The notes under the pieces were generated by a model, which saw only the letters and a list, made by a program, of their open reading frames with translations, was not told the DNA's origin and made no database searches. From Isoetes taiwanensis (lineage: Eukaryota; Streptophyta; Lycopodiopsida; Isoetales; Isoetaceae): a DNA stretch of 64,000 bases. Position 1 is the first letter of the stretch; the number at the start of each line of letters is the position of its first letter. A program made the position numbers and the translations under genes. The DNA lies in NCBI GenBank assembly GCA_021234155.1, contig JAJEKV010000511.1:99897-163896 (forward strand). The letters run 5' to 3'. Of the stretch, positions 10,425 to 21,220 are shown piece by piece.

Positions 10425-10978
10425 TGTTAGTCCTGTACGTCCAGGTACAGGACCATTCATGAAGACCATAGATCGGGCAGGAATAAGGGAGCACCAGGTC
10501 AAGCATCGGGAAGTAGATCCCCACCCACGATTAAGACCACGCCGAAGACCACGCCAGAGTCCAAGAAGAGACAGAGAACAGATAAATGACGGCCCTGCAG
10601 AAGTACAGTCCAGAATCAGCGTGATTCTAGGCACATAAAGAAGGCACTGTCAGATTCTCGGAAAATCCGGCTTTGATCCATAAGTTGGTAGCATGATCTG
10701 CCAAACATCTATTTTGGGCCCAAGGCCGTTGTACTATATATATGAGTAGAGATAGAGCTCAGTTTTTTAGATGAGCTTTAGTCCTTGTCTCCAGTTTTTC
10801 TCTCAATTTCTGAGAGCTCATGTACACTCAGTGATATCAAGGAAGTCTTATTTTCTCTCACTGTTTGTTGGTTCTTCTTTTCTGTTTCCTTCTTTCTGTT
10901 CTTTTGCAAAATCCCGTGTGATACTCAGCCAGGATTCTCCTGTTTGATCCAAGGGTCCTCACAGAGGGCTGTCTTACA
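10425..10978 (+). mobile_element. 3' (or solo) long terminal repeat, about 554 bp
   Basis: The block begins TGTTAGTCC after a polypurine tract and ends GTCTTACA, so the ends are TGT...ACA with an imperfect inverted terminal TGTTAG/CTTACA. Inside, ACTATATATATGAG at about 10733 is a plausible TATA box. TTTTCTTTCTGTTTCC pyrimidine runs and a GGATTCTCC..GATCC segment follow near the 3' end. The matching 5' LTR was not found in the window, so target duplication cannot be tested. The right boundary could be off by some bases. Confidence 0.55.
10727..10746 (+). promoter_or_regulatory. Putative LTR TATA box
   Basis: TGTACTATATATATGAGTAG lies inside the LTR about 300 bp from its start, a typical distance for a retrotransposon U3 promoter. 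Inference from sequence and position only. Confidence 0.4.
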
Positions 10979-11482
10979 GGGGATCCCGAACCCAGACCCT
11001 AAACACACATATATAAATAATGTTTTGAAAGCATAATTCAAGGGTTGGTATTTTAGGATCCACAAATTACTGTACCCCTTTATGCTATCTGCAGCATGCA
11101 TGGTCAGACTAATTCCCCCCCTTGGCATTGCCTCCACCATCATCTAAGAGCAACATGGCATTAACTTCTTAAGATTAATATCCACAACTGGAAGGAATTA
11201 ATTTCAAAGAGAGTGTTTGAATTATTGAAATACCTTGACATCGTGTGATATGATCTTCACATTCCTTCGAGAAAACGCTAAGTGAACTCCTCTTCTTCCT
11301 CTTCTTGTGGCTCTCCATGAAAGGTACTGATCTAGCAATGGTCTTCCCATTGAAATTTTGTACCATGGCTACACTCGGTGCCATGGTATTGACATTTAAG
11401 CACAATTTCATTAATTATGGACAATACCTGAATTTATGGACCATTTTTTGCCACACTTGCATGAATGACTCTTTTTCATACA
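10979..11482. other. No firm feature; possible transposon 3' flank
   Basis: A minus-strand open frame at 11175-11411 contains SHKKRKKRSSLSV and could be a trailing part of the DUF7869-like transposon to the right, but no match pins it down. Confidence 0.3.
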
Positions 11483-14139
11483 CTAATTGACATGCCCTGC
11501 GAGTGCTGCATATGCCTCAGCAGCATGCACGGGTATTTTAATAGTATTAGGTATCTTCTTCTTGTTTGATAGCTCCCAAGCGTAGTCGATAGTCTCTAGT
11601 TCTATGCGGTCACTTGCAGTCGTTAGCCTCCATCTCTTCTTCCAGCAATTGGCATAATTATCTGGGTAGACTTGGTTTCTCACTGGGATTGGCTCTCACC
11701 AAGTCACCAGAATAGTCTCAAAGTTCTCCTTCTTATCATCCATTTGTGGCTCCTCAGTATACAACAAGAAAAAGGTCATTTAGCGACGTCTATAGCGACG
11801 TCTGTGCGACGTCTAATAATAAATAGCTAGGCCCACCCAAGTTGGGCACAACACATCATCAGGGCGTGCCATAACAAACATACCTTTCTTCAAATCTTTG
11901 TATGGATTGAATTCCGGTATAGGTTTGTCCTTCCACGGACCGACATAAGGAGGAGTGATAGTAGCACTGGGCTCCACCACTACAGCTACATCAGGTGGAG
12001 CACGCGCTTGCCTAGTACGTGGCCAGAAGTCATAATAAATGCCTTCGTCACTGCTGATGTTCCCCAGTTCTTGCAAGAGTTTCATCCAATATTCAATCAT
12101 GGACGTGAACTGTGCCGAGTACTTGGCTGTTTCTGGAGCACCCTTGTTACTGGTTGAACAAGCAACCCAATGCAATATATGCTTGTGGATCTTGTTTCGC
12201 GAACGGGCCAAGGTCCTTCACCGATTTCTTGGGAGGAAGCGGCTTAGGATATCCAACGGCATCATGGGCTTCCCGTCGTCTTTTTCTTTCCACATCTTTA
12301 TTCCACCAAGGGCAACCAATCCACGTAAGTGGGTCGAAGTTTTGTAATACATGGATGGCCAATCACCATTCATAGCGAATCTGAAAGTTAGAGGGGTGGT
12401 GTGACACATCAATCTATCATCCCCATCTGGTATGTAGCCTTCTATAAAACCCTTCCAATCCGGAACTTTGTCAACAACATAGGGCACAGGTGTATTCAAG
12501 TTGCATTTGTGGAATTCATACAGTAGTTCTGGCATTGTGAGCATCTCGGCCTTCTTTAAAGATGTGGAGAAGTTACCAAACAAGGCATCGATATCATCAT
12601 GTGTATGACCGGGCATCATGAACCCTAGCTCAATCTCTTCAAACATACCAAGATATACTAGGTAAGAAAGATAGGAGAAGACATACCTATTCTTGTTCGT
12701 CCGGATCGTTGTCGGTACCAAATAAAGTATCTTGGGCGAGAGGCTTCAATGATGGTCCCTCGCTCGTGGCAAATTAGCAGGTATCTTTGCTATTGGATAG
12801 TGACAACTTTGACTCCAAAGGCTGTGGTGTCTCATAAAGGAGGACACCCATTTTGGAGCGAGATGATTCGAACAGCGACGGTGGCCTCCTACATACTCGT
12901 GCACCATCTCTAATCTCTTCAAGATGCTATTCAAAGAACCTACATGGAAGTTAGAGTCATCTGGCCATAAGTCCAGGGCAAAGTTTCCATAGCTTCCATT
13001 TCCATGACCATGAGTCAGTGCATCAGTCAATGACGTTTTGAGCTTGTCAAGTCTCCAGAGAGACTTCACAGATTGTTGCAATTTCGGATTGTTTTCGCTT
13101 GATCCATTTTGTCGTGAATAATACAAAGATATTGGCCGGGATACCTGTGGGAGTATAATCTCCACGACCAGTACTGTGTGCGACACGAGGCCTGCTCTAG
13201 TCTATGTGCTCTTCTTTGATCATGGAGCATCCTTCTCTCTCCTTCATCCTTGGTCTTCCGTAACTTTGTACGGATCACCTCGCACGTATCGCATTTGGAG
13301 AATGCAATTTTCTTTGCGATACTGACATCCTGGAAGCTCCGCCTCCACGTTCTATGAAAACCAGTCGGTGATACCTTCTTGCCAGTCAATGCCACAACCT
13401 CTGCATTAACCTCTTCTAGAATGCTGGACTTTGTAAACATTGCAGACAACTTCCTGACGTTCTCTCTTATCCCCTCCTCGTTTCTCCTGCTGCGGTGGGG
13501 CAAAGATTCACAGTTTTCCCTCACAAACATGGAAAACACGGCCTCGCATGCCAATGTCGAGGAACGAGGCTTCATGGTGCCGCAGTTACCATGTTCGGCC
13601 TTGCGTGCACCCTCAAGGAATTGGGCCTTCCACTTCAGATATGCCGACTTTGAGATCCCAAGATCAAGGTACCACGCCCTCTCGCAAACGAGATTCCCTT
13701 GCAGCACTAGTCGTCCCACTCTTCGACCTTTCATGTTGTTGCCGAACATGTCATAAACAAAAGTAACCCTATCACTAGATTTCATGGCAAGGAATTCCTT
13801 TCGCATGTTAACAACTTTATTCGTAGAGAACTTGACGCAACACCTATTCTTGCAGCACAAGATCCTCCTGTAACTGAGGATAGCATTCTGAGTGGTGAGA
13901 CGAACAAGCTTTGATGGCCTTACAACCCTCCTGGGCTGTCGAGAATGAAAAGTATAATGTCGTTTCTCATAATTTGGGTGCTTCTGATGCTCTGAGCTGT
14001 CCTGGCTGGACACTATATCTGCTTCCTGTTGTGGTGCCGCGGTCAATATCTCCGAGACCTTCATTCCGCCAACACGGACGAGGTCATTGTTCATCTCACG
14101 AGCATCCCCGGTTTCGACAGTTGCAAGCATCCCTGGCAA
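11483..14139 (-). pseudogene. DUF7869-like transposase, frameshifted
   Basis: Read from 14139 downward, pieces of one long protein follow each other in different frames. At 14139-13066 there is a Cys/Arg-rich lead (ILCCKNRCCVKFSTNK) and a domain with FSKCDTCEVIRTKLRK, ending ...IHDKMDQAKT. At 13186-12746 are LTDALTHGHGNGSYGNFAL and LNSILKRLEMVHEYVGG. At 12721-12218 is NKNRYVFSYLSYLVYLGMFE, then MMPGHTHDDIDALFGNFST. Remaining pieces are at 12211-11813 and 11683-11483. 'HDKMDQAKT', 'NKNRYVF' and 'GHTHDDIDA.FG' are hallmarks I associate with the plant DUF7869 transposase-like family. An acidic/Asn motif expected just before NKNRY falls in a shifted frame (about 12705), so the copy is inactive. 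A partial paralogue lies at 31224-32282. It presumably mobilised the surrounding element. Confidence 0.7.
11781..11814. repeat. Triple GCGACGTCT direct repeat
   Basis: Three copies of (A/T)GCGACGTCT spaced about 12 bp apart lie near the 3' side of the transposase remnant. Short CG-rich subterminal repeats of this kind are common transposase-binding sites, but binding is an inference. Confidence 0.45.
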
Positions 14140-14768
14140 TGGATATTCACTTCAGAAGGGGGGGGGAGGGGACCTTCAGTAACAGATACTCCCACAAACT
14201 TAAAACCCAGAAACTGGTCACACACTGCATCATCGGGGCCAGTGAATGATATGAATCCCTTTCCGGCGATAATGGAGTCGCAAGAGTGCCATATCTCACA
14301 ATCCATTTCAAGAAGGGTATATCTTGTCAGCGGTTGTGCCTCCTTTCCCACCTCTGTCCGCTGTCTTTTTCTGGGGACGTCATTAGCAGACGACTCACAA
14401 GCATCTTCACTTCTCCAGAGAATGAATGAGCCCCTGGCTTCTGCTATTGTGTTTGCATCTGGAGTCGGCCCAGGAAGGGTATGGTGGCCTTCGATCACTT
14501 CCTCCACACCAATGCTCACTACTCCATTCGGTATTTCCTTGAAGTGGCATTGTGTCATTTGCCCCAAAACTCCTTTTGCTACTAGATATTCATTAAGGAA
14601 GAGATACACAACCTGCACAAGGATTTCAGTAGTGTTAAAACCGAATAAGGAAGACGAGAAAGCAATGCAAAAGACATAGGGGGATGGCCATTCAATGGTT
14701 ACACGGACAATGAAATTGGGCGGGTGCCCATTTTTACAGATGATGTCCTTAGATTCCCCTCGTTGCAA
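14091..14768 (-). pseudogene. N-terminal part of the transposon protein (DUF8039-like stretch)
   Basis: A 225-codon open frame contains VVSIGVEEVIEGHHTLPGP and TIAEARGSFILW. This resembles the DUF8039-like pattern (valine-rich strand, 'LP.P...tt..A.gsfi.Wp') found in plant transposon proteins. It continues with RYTLLEMDCEIWHSCDSII and FISFTGPDDAVCDQFLGFK. It overlaps the start of the main transposase frame by about 50 bases. A homopolymer-like G run at 14160-14168 is a likely frameshift point, so this and the downstream frame were probably one protein. Family call is tentative. Confidence 0.45.
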
Positions 14769-14980
14769 GGATGTCCAATTTGACCCAAATGAGGTGCTTG
14801 TATAACGTTAGTATTGATGCAGTCAGTGTCAGACTGGGTACAACAAAAAGTTCTCCTTCTGAACATGCCATGATCACGGACAAATTGGGCGCCCGCCCAA
14901 TTTGGCAGTGGTTGTAGAAGAACATTAAAGAAGGTAGAGACTCGGAAGGTCAAGTTCGGCGCCCGCCCAATTTAGCTGCC
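14711..14980. repeat. Three TTGGGCG/CGCCCAA hairpin motifs
   Basis: AAATTGGGCGGGTGCCCATT (about 14713), AAATTGGGCGCCCGCCCAAT (about 14883, a 10-bp stem when extended to TT) and GTTCGGCGCCCGCCCAATTT (about 14954) are related palindromes. They are spaced about 170 and 70 bp apart, just 5' of the transposon reading frame on the minus strand. Confidence 0.65.
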
Positions 14981-15106
14981 AGAACTCCGAACAGAAATAT
15001 AGGCATTCATGCAGAAAGCACATTCAAGTGACAGAGACTAGAAGCACAATTTCATTATAATGGGAAAATTTTTTGTAAACTTTTTTTATTATGGGGGTTG
15101 TATAGA

Positions 15107-15255
15107 CCTTATGCAGGGGTTGTATACACGTGTACAGTACCCTGTATCATAGATCTTATGCAGGGGTTGTATACACGTGTACAATACCCTGTATCATAGA
15201 CCTTATGCAGGGGTTGTATACACGTGCAGTACCCGTGTATCATACATACATGAAT
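15107..15255. repeat. 47-bp tandem repeat, three copies
   Basis: CCTTATGCAGGGGTTGTATA recurs at about 15108, 15154 and 15200, each followed by CACGTGTAC and CCTGTATCATAGA. Each unit contains the palindrome TATACACGTGTACA or a variant. Confidence 0.8.
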
Positions 15256-15440
15256 ATTTAGAGAACATAATAACACGGTATCATATACCAACTTCCAAAC
15301 ACAATAGAGACCAAAGTATGAACTATGTATGTCCCTAGTAACCTTCCCCCAGGTTCCTAACCCCTTCCCCTTCCCCTTTCCCTTCCCCTGCGAGGTCTAA
15401 CCCACGCATCTGGGTTAGGAAACCAGAGCTCATGCATATC

Positions 15441-16025
15441 CTAGCCTGATTCTTCCCACCATATGGGGTACCTAGTCATTAGAAAAAGTAATTCCGCAGG
15501 ATGATACTCACGGAAGAAGAGCGGACCCAACTCCACAAAACCGTTGTACTCATTGTAGTACGCCCTAATAAGGCCATACATCTGTCCCTTACAAATTTCA
15601 TGAATGAACTCTGATATGTATTGATCCAGAGAGTGTGCTAAATATCCAGCACGAAGAAGAGGCCTCAATTGCTGTAGCATCTCGTCCAGAAAAGGAGGGG
15701 GTTCAAGAATTCCCCTCATTGCAAGTCTCCTATAACATTCAGATGGATTAATTTCCATCAGTGGCTCATGACCACAATCAAATTGCTCCAGAATGAAGTT
15801 GATCAACTCCATTGCAAGCTCCTTGGTGGGACTGTGGCGCAACCTCCACTCCAAGAAATGGTCAAATAGCTCATCTTGCCCAGGCCGCACAGAATGCCTG
15901 GGGCATGCTTGCAGGCCTTCTGGAGTAGCCCAGGGAGGATTGGGTCCAATCATTTGCAAAAGCAAGCAAGGATCACCGACGGAGCAAGGAACACGGAGCA
16001 GAGCAAGTAGCAAGTTCAAGAGCAA
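15441..16025 (-). CDS. Hypothetical 194-aa ORF at the 5' side of the DUF7869 element
   Basis: Open frame from 16025 down to 15441, ending with TGA or TAG context near ...RYPIWWEESG. The first ~12 residues (LLNLLLALL) come from the CAAG-rich subterminal repeat, so the real start is probably the Met at MIGPNPPWATPEGL or later. The body holds DELFDHFLEWRLRHSP, NPSECYRRLAMRGIL and HEICKGQMYGLIRAYYNEYN. It is predicted soluble and helical. I do not recognise the family. It lies in the same orientation as, and upstream of, the transposase frames, so it may be an accessory or first exon of the same element. Confidence 0.4.
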   Translation of the reverse strand: MLLNLLLALLRVPCSVGDPCLLLQMIGPNPPWATPEGLQACPRHSVRPGQDELFDHFLEWRLRHSPTKELAMELINFILEQFDCGHEPLMEINPSECYRRLAMRGILEPPPFLDEMLQQLRPLLRAGYLAHSLDQYISEFIHEICKGQMYGLIRAYYNEYNGFVELGPLFFREYHPAELLFLMTRYPIWWEESG

Positions 16026-16160
16026 GGAACAAGATCAAGTAGCAAGGAGCACGCACACTGACCCCGAATTTTGGTCCACAGTTGTTTTTTACATGTACGG
16101 AAGTGTTGTTTTATGCCAAAAACAACACCAAAATGGCCCCAAAAGTCCATGTGGCCCGTT
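15960..16160. repeat. Subterminal CAAGTAGCAAGGA repeats and candidate terminal region
   Basis: Units such as GAGCAAGGAACAAGATCAAG and AGCAAGTAGCAAG, followed by CACTGACCCCGAATTTTGGT and CCACAGTTG. The same elements occur in reverse order and orientation at 30026-30560 next to the second DUF7869 copy, as expected for inverted terminal regions of one transposon family. Confidence 0.6.
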
Positions 16161-16362
16161 TATCCGGATTTGCACAAAGAGACAGTGGTTTTTTGGTAAA
16201 AAAATCCCACGGTGGTTTTTCTGACACTTTTTTGTTTTTTTGTCAACGTGTCCTTTTTTTTCAGTGTTGTTTTTACCGAATTTTTTCGACGTGTGGTTTT
16301 TTTCTTGACTGTAGTTTTTGAAGGAGCTATACGTTGTTTGTCTTCTAAATAACATGCGCAGA

Positions 16363-16840
16363 TTTAGATATTACTACAGGTTAAAAATAATATTACAACA
16401 TCAAAATCGATGGTTTTTAAAAAAAAATACATGTTGTTAATAAAATACCACATGCGCTATTTAAATCTAGCTATTGTAGGTTTAGATATTACTACAGGTT
16501 AAAAATAATATTACAATATCAAAATTGATGGTTTTTAAAAAAAATTACATGTTGTTTAATAAAATACCACATGCGCTATTTAAATCTAGCTATTGTAGAT
16601 TTAGATATTACTACAGGTTAAAAATAATATTACAACATCAAAATCGATGGTTTTTAAAAAAAATTATATGTTGTTTAATAAAATACCACATGCGCTATTT
16701 AAATCTAGCTATTGTAGATTTAGATATTACTACAGGTTAAAAATAATATTACAACATCAAAATCGATGGTTTTTAAAAAAAATTATATGTTGTTTAATAA
16801 AATACCACATGCGCTATTTAAATCTAGCTATTGTTGTTAA
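16363..16840. repeat. 118-bp tandem repeat, four copies
   Basis: TTTAGATATTACTACAGG starts copies at 16363, 16481, 16600 and 16719. Each holds CATCAAAAT.GATGGTTTTT, an A-run, and AAAATACCACATGCGCTATT. Copies are nearly identical. The block immediately follows the putative terminal region of the DUF7869 element. Confidence 0.9.
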
Positions 16841-17360
16841 TGCTACCAACTATTGTTTTTTAAAAATAAGGACATGTAAAAACATTATTATGACACATAG
16901 AAAAGCGAGGTGTTGTTTTTGAAGTGTTTTTTAACCAATGAAATATTAACACGTGCATGCTTTTTAAATAAAAACTCATTATTTTTACCAATGAAATATC
17001 GACACGTGGCACATTAAAAAAAGCTAATATGTACCAAAAATCAATATATCATGAATTGCTTAATTTAAAATAAAAAAGCCTTTTGGGAATCGAACCCAAA
17101 CAAGTCCATAAAGCATAATATTATTTATTTGTAATCCAAATTTTAAAATTCTATCACTGATTATAGGATAATGGGGAAGATAAGGCTTGTTAATAATATC
17201 TTTTTGATTTTAAGTGGATTATTGTTTTGTAAGAAAGTTCAGAATACTGAGTCAATATAACAATGCCAATGGATGCATTTTTCAAAACATTAAAATTCTA
17301 CAGAGACTATTATTGCAGTGCCTTAGTAAGTTTTCAAATCTTCATGGTTTGCCTATTTTA
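16841..17360. other. AT-rich sequence without supported feature
   Basis: Contains two copies of ACCAATGAAATAT.(A/G)ACACGTG (about 16935 and 16990) and a tRNA-like B-box on the minus strand at 17083-17097 that lacks the rest of a tRNA. Nothing else recognised. Confidence 0.4.
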
Positions 17361-17753
17361 TTACAAACTGCGTGAAATTGAAATGGATTGTTTCTCCAGT
17401 TGCTTGTGAGCATTTGATTTTACACGATCTGTGCTGCAATGCAATAGTACTGCTGCAACATTTTTCTTCTCTGTAACCTGACAAAGAAAGTATGATGAGA
17501 ACATGATTGAAATCTCAAATTGGAGCAAAAAAACAAATGCCACATGTACCTCTGATGTTTTCTTAGGCTGCTTTAGCTCCTCAAATTTATGAGCATCATT
17601 TTTTAATTTCTTGCCCATCCATTTCTTCAGTTCTGCAAACAAAGTTAACAGAAGTAAGGAGTAGAGCACAGAAGAATGGCAGAAACGCAAATGCAAAATC
17701 CAGCAAGATTACTTGCCTTCACTTCCATCGTCTAAAATTGCTGGACTTAGCTT
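17361..17753 (-). pseudogene. Three 3'-terminal exons of an unrecognised gene
   Basis: Exon-like blocks with matching phase run on the minus strand. The first is about 17753-17714 (after TTTTCCAG; donor GCAAGT, a GC-AG type). The second is about 17634-17550 (after TTTGTTTGCAG; donor GTACATG). The third is about 17480-17361 (after CTTTCTTTGTCAG) and ends in a TAA. Spliced translation would read LSPAILDDGSEELKKWMGKK, then KNDAHKFEELKQPKKTSE, then VTEKKNVAAVLLHCS and on to the stop. The peptide is highly charged and lysine-rich, with no domain I recognise. No convincing 5' exons were found up to 18500, so it is treated as a gene fragment; a small intact 3' end of a real gene cannot be excluded. 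Confidence 0.5.
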
Positions 17754-19229
17754 GCTGGAAAAGACTTAACAAATTAGTAGTAGGCTAAACAAATCTATGT
17801 AGCTAAATAGACCAATCTACTTCTATTAGCATTATAGTTTACCAGATTTGTACTGTCAACCCGTTCAGAGAGGAAACAAATTCAAGCATAAAAAATATTT
17901 TGATTGCTGGACAGGCCCGAGTTGAGTAGTTCTGTCCTGTTTAAATGAATCGATCTATAACAGCCAGGTAAACATTTCCTACATGCCCGAAGTGTGTAAC
18001 TCAGCTCTATATAGATCGACCTATGATAGTCAAGGCAAACTAGAATCCAATACCAGGATAGACGCACCTGGGGAAGCATCACACAGTGTTCCAATCCGCC
18101 AAGCACGTCCCGCTCAGCCAGACTTCCGCTCAAGCATGCACCCATCACCAAGAAATCATCAGAGCCCAATCGAAGAGGGGGGGAAATGACGGCAATGCCA
18201 TGCAGCCAGTAGATTGACAGATTTTAACAGTAAAAAACGAAAGGGGAAGAGCTTAGTTTGGGAACCAAAGGGACATTGCCGGATTTGCATGCGCTTCAAG
18301 AAAGGGGGAAGAGCTTAGGTTTGGGATAGTCCATTAGCACCGAATCACTCTGCTATACAGCTCGCGCGATGGGAAAAGGTCGACCTGGCAATTTTTGGGC
18401 AAAAAAAAGGGGCGGGAGATAAAAGCGGCAAAACATGGACGGCGGGGATTAAGCTTCGGCTGTTGATCTCTGTCCTTAATTTCGGACCAATAAGATCTTA
18501 AGACTTGGATCACGATCTGAGCCACTCATCTTGACCGTTGGTTATGATACAATTATATAGTGCCTATTTTTTTTCTAAATCTCACACATCACAAGTATCG
18601 TTTTTCTTTTCTTTTTGGCTCTAAATGATACGTATAGATATCGAGTGCCATATATATATTGGCCACCGTCGTGTCATCCCATGCCCCTATCCCATGATGC
18701 CCTTTTTGTCCATGGGGCGTCAAAGATGTACGCATTCAGACTCGGGTTATACATCATAGAGAATCATATTTCTTCCTTAAATCAAATAAATTATGCCTTT
18801 TTATGACTCTAGTGGTCATGCTTCAAAATCCCAAGTATTTCTATCTAGATAATTTGCCATTGTATGTCATAATTTTTTTTTTTTTTTTTTTTTTTTTTTT
18901 CTGAAGAAATGGCAGTGTATGTCATAATCCACCAGAAACTAATGAGTATTTGCCGTATTTTATATAGAAACTTCAAAGTTCTTAAAAGATGTTTTGCCAA
19001 CAAACGAAAACTCGGAACAAAAAATAAAAATTTCTACTGGAAATTAAGGAGACTGACCCCTGTTTTCTTATGCATGGCTAGTGGTAAGTTTGAGCCACGT
19101 CTCATATTTGAGGCTTTGTGGCATATTTGAGCCTATGTGGCATGTTTAAGCCACTTGTCAATCCATTCGCCCAAGTTCTATAATATGACAACCATAATAA
19201 TAATACTTAGACAATGCATATAAGCGTTG
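17754..19229. other. No gene recognised; includes poly(T) and a satellite seed
   Basis: A 28-base T run ends at 18900. At 19085-19160, TTTGAGCCACGTC...GGCATATTTGAGCC is a short relic of the GGCATGTTTGAGCC satellite that dominates 20580-25690. Confidence 0.5.
18873..18900. repeat. Poly(T) tract
   Basis: Uninterrupted T run. TGTATGTCATAAT occurs immediately before it and again shortly after it (18918), which could be a target duplication of a decayed poly(A) insertion. Confidence 0.6.
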
Positions 19230-19551
19230 GGGTAAAAGCATGTTAGGGTGTCCCTTAAAAAGTATTATTTAGTGACCAAAAAAGTACCTAAAAAGGTAGC
19301 CAGGACTGGGTACTGGGTACCTGTATAATATCTCAATATAAGGTATGTTTTGGAACTTTTTATATATATATTGATCTCCGATAGCATTATCTTTATCTTA
19401 ACTTTTAATATTAACATGTCCTTGACTTTTATTTTGGATTTTTGTATTAGTTTTAGTGAAAAGAAAAATGAGAAAGTACCCAGTTCTGAAGTACCTAGTG
19501 TATGTACTTTTGCAGGTTCCAAAAGTGGTACACCCTAACATGCTTTTACCC
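19230..19551. mobile_element. MITE with perfect 22-bp terminal inverted repeats
   Basis: GGGTAAAAGCATGTTAGGGT(GT) at 19230-19251 is the exact reverse complement of 19530-19551. The 4-base sequence GTTG flanks both sides (19226-19229 and 19552-19555) as a target duplication. The interior is AT-rich, with inner inverted echoes (CAGGACTGGGTACT versus AGTACCCAGTTCTG), and non-coding. At 322 bp with clean ends, this is a non-autonomous DNA element; its superfamily is not clear from the ends. Confidence 0.9.
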
Positions 19552-19737
19552 GTTGGCTAGTCCAAATTATCACTCTTACCTACAATATTGCATCGTTGCA
19601 TCCTTGCAAATAATACGCTTTAGTTATTATAAAGAAGTAAGAGGCATTTTTAGAATTTTCGTTTTCTATTTAACCTGCATCCCCATCTAACGGCCGAGGT
19701 GAGTTGAGAAACGACTAAGCTAAACCTAAACCAACCG

Positions 19738-20580
19738 AGTTTGGATCTATTGGCCACCCCGAATGATCCCAAACAATTTTGCTACTGCAAAAGGTGCTCT
19801 TGACTTCTAATTGCTACACTGGGAGGAGGATAAATCCAAAACCCATTCCGTCAATTCCTATTGCTTCGTGTTTTCAACTGCAGCTTCTCGACCATGTCCT
19901 AAGTGCAACCGACTAAAACTCGACCTCCATAACGTAAACCCTTCAATAACCTAGCAGCACACAGGGTCTATATTTCAGAGGCCTTATCCTAGTCATATTG
20001 GACCAGGATCTTTCACAATGTCATCACGTAGAGGGAGGGTGTTGATGCTAGAAGACGGACCCTTAAAACCTTCCAGAAGCAGTTCGCACCAGAGGTCCTC
20101 TCCCGAAGGCCCCTGGCCATGGACAGGCAACTCTCCCGCTCCGGAACTGTGAACTGACTCTGCCAATGGACTCAAAACATGGACATTACCTTGGGGACCA
20201 AGTTTCGTGGGCAGAAGACCACCCCTTCTCCAAGAAGCGCCAAAGTTGTATATGTCCAACATGTTCGTAGTCAATTAGCCGAGGAGGTGGCTGCAGAATA
20301 CCATTATGTAGAGGGTCCATGTTTCTTTCGTTGCCAAAAATGACCATGTAACTTGGTCCCTGGGGTAATTTTGCCATTCCGAACGATATGACGAAGTCGA
20401 ATCTCCATTCCAGAGCCTTTGTACTGCCTGAACGACAAAACACTTGGTTTTCTACGTGGTCAACCCGCAGGACGCTTCATGGTTTGATAAGTTCTCCCGG
20501 ACGGATCTTGGATTTTTTTGAGCCTACTCGAAGCAGGCTACTTGAATGGCGGATTCAACGGTCCATTTTCTAGGGTCTGG
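19738..20580. repeat. Repeat block, direct copy of 21893-22840
   Basis: Shares CGAGTTTGGATCTATTGGCC, the AAACTCGACCTCCATAA..GTAAAC segment and the CAATGTCATCACGTAGAGGG segment with the right arm of the palindrome at 21221-22345 and its extension to about 22840. Non-coding. Probably part of one repeat family that carries the satellite. Confidence 0.75.
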
Positions 20581-21220
20581 CCTCTCCCCTCTGGTGAGGA
20601 AGCCGCGTCTGAGCCACCTTGTCATGTTGGAGCCTAGGTGGCATGTTGGAACAGACATGGCATGTTTGAGCCACCTTGGCATGTTTGAGCCTAGGTGGCA
20701 TGTTGGAGCCTAGACGGCATGTTTGAGCCACTTTGGCATGTTGGAGCCCGCGTGGCATGTTTGAGCCACCTTGGCATGTTGGAGCCTAGGTGGTATGTTG
20801 GAGTCACCTTGGCATGTTGGAGCCTAGGTGGCATGTTTGAGCCACCTTGGCATGTTAGAGCCTAGGTGGCATGTTTGAGCCACCTTGGCACGTTGGTCGA
20901 ACCCACGTGGTATGGTTGAGCCACCTTGGCATGTTGGATTGAGCCTCCTTGGCATGTTGGGAGCCTAGGTGGCATGTTGGAACCCACATGGCATGTTTGA
21001 GCCACCTTGGCACCTAGGTGGCATGTTTGAGCCACCTTGGCATGTTGGGGCCTAGGTGGCATGTTGGAGCCTAGGTGGCATGTTTGAGCCACCTTGGCAT
21101 GTTTGAGCCTAGGTGGCATGTTGGAGCCACCTTGGCATGTTTGAGCCTAGGTGGCAAGTTTGAGCCACCTTGGCATGTTGGAGCCCACATGGCATGTTGG
21201 AGCCTACATGGCACGTCGGA
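20580..21220. repeat. GGCATGTTTGAGCC satellite, block 1
   Basis: Tandem 19-bp half-units GGCATGTTTGAGCCACCTT and GGCATGTTGGAGCCTAGGT alternate to form a 38-bp dimer. Variants include CCCACGTGG and CCTAGACGG. Translated, the minus strand reads as repeats of LGSNMPRWLKHA-type peptides because there are few stops; this is not evidence of a protein. Confidence 0.95.

Noticed and set aside
17083..17097. Possible tRNA on the minus strand (GGGTTCGATTCCC, a perfect B box)
   Set aside because: No acceptor, D or anticodon arm can be placed around it; at best a SINE or tRNA scrap.
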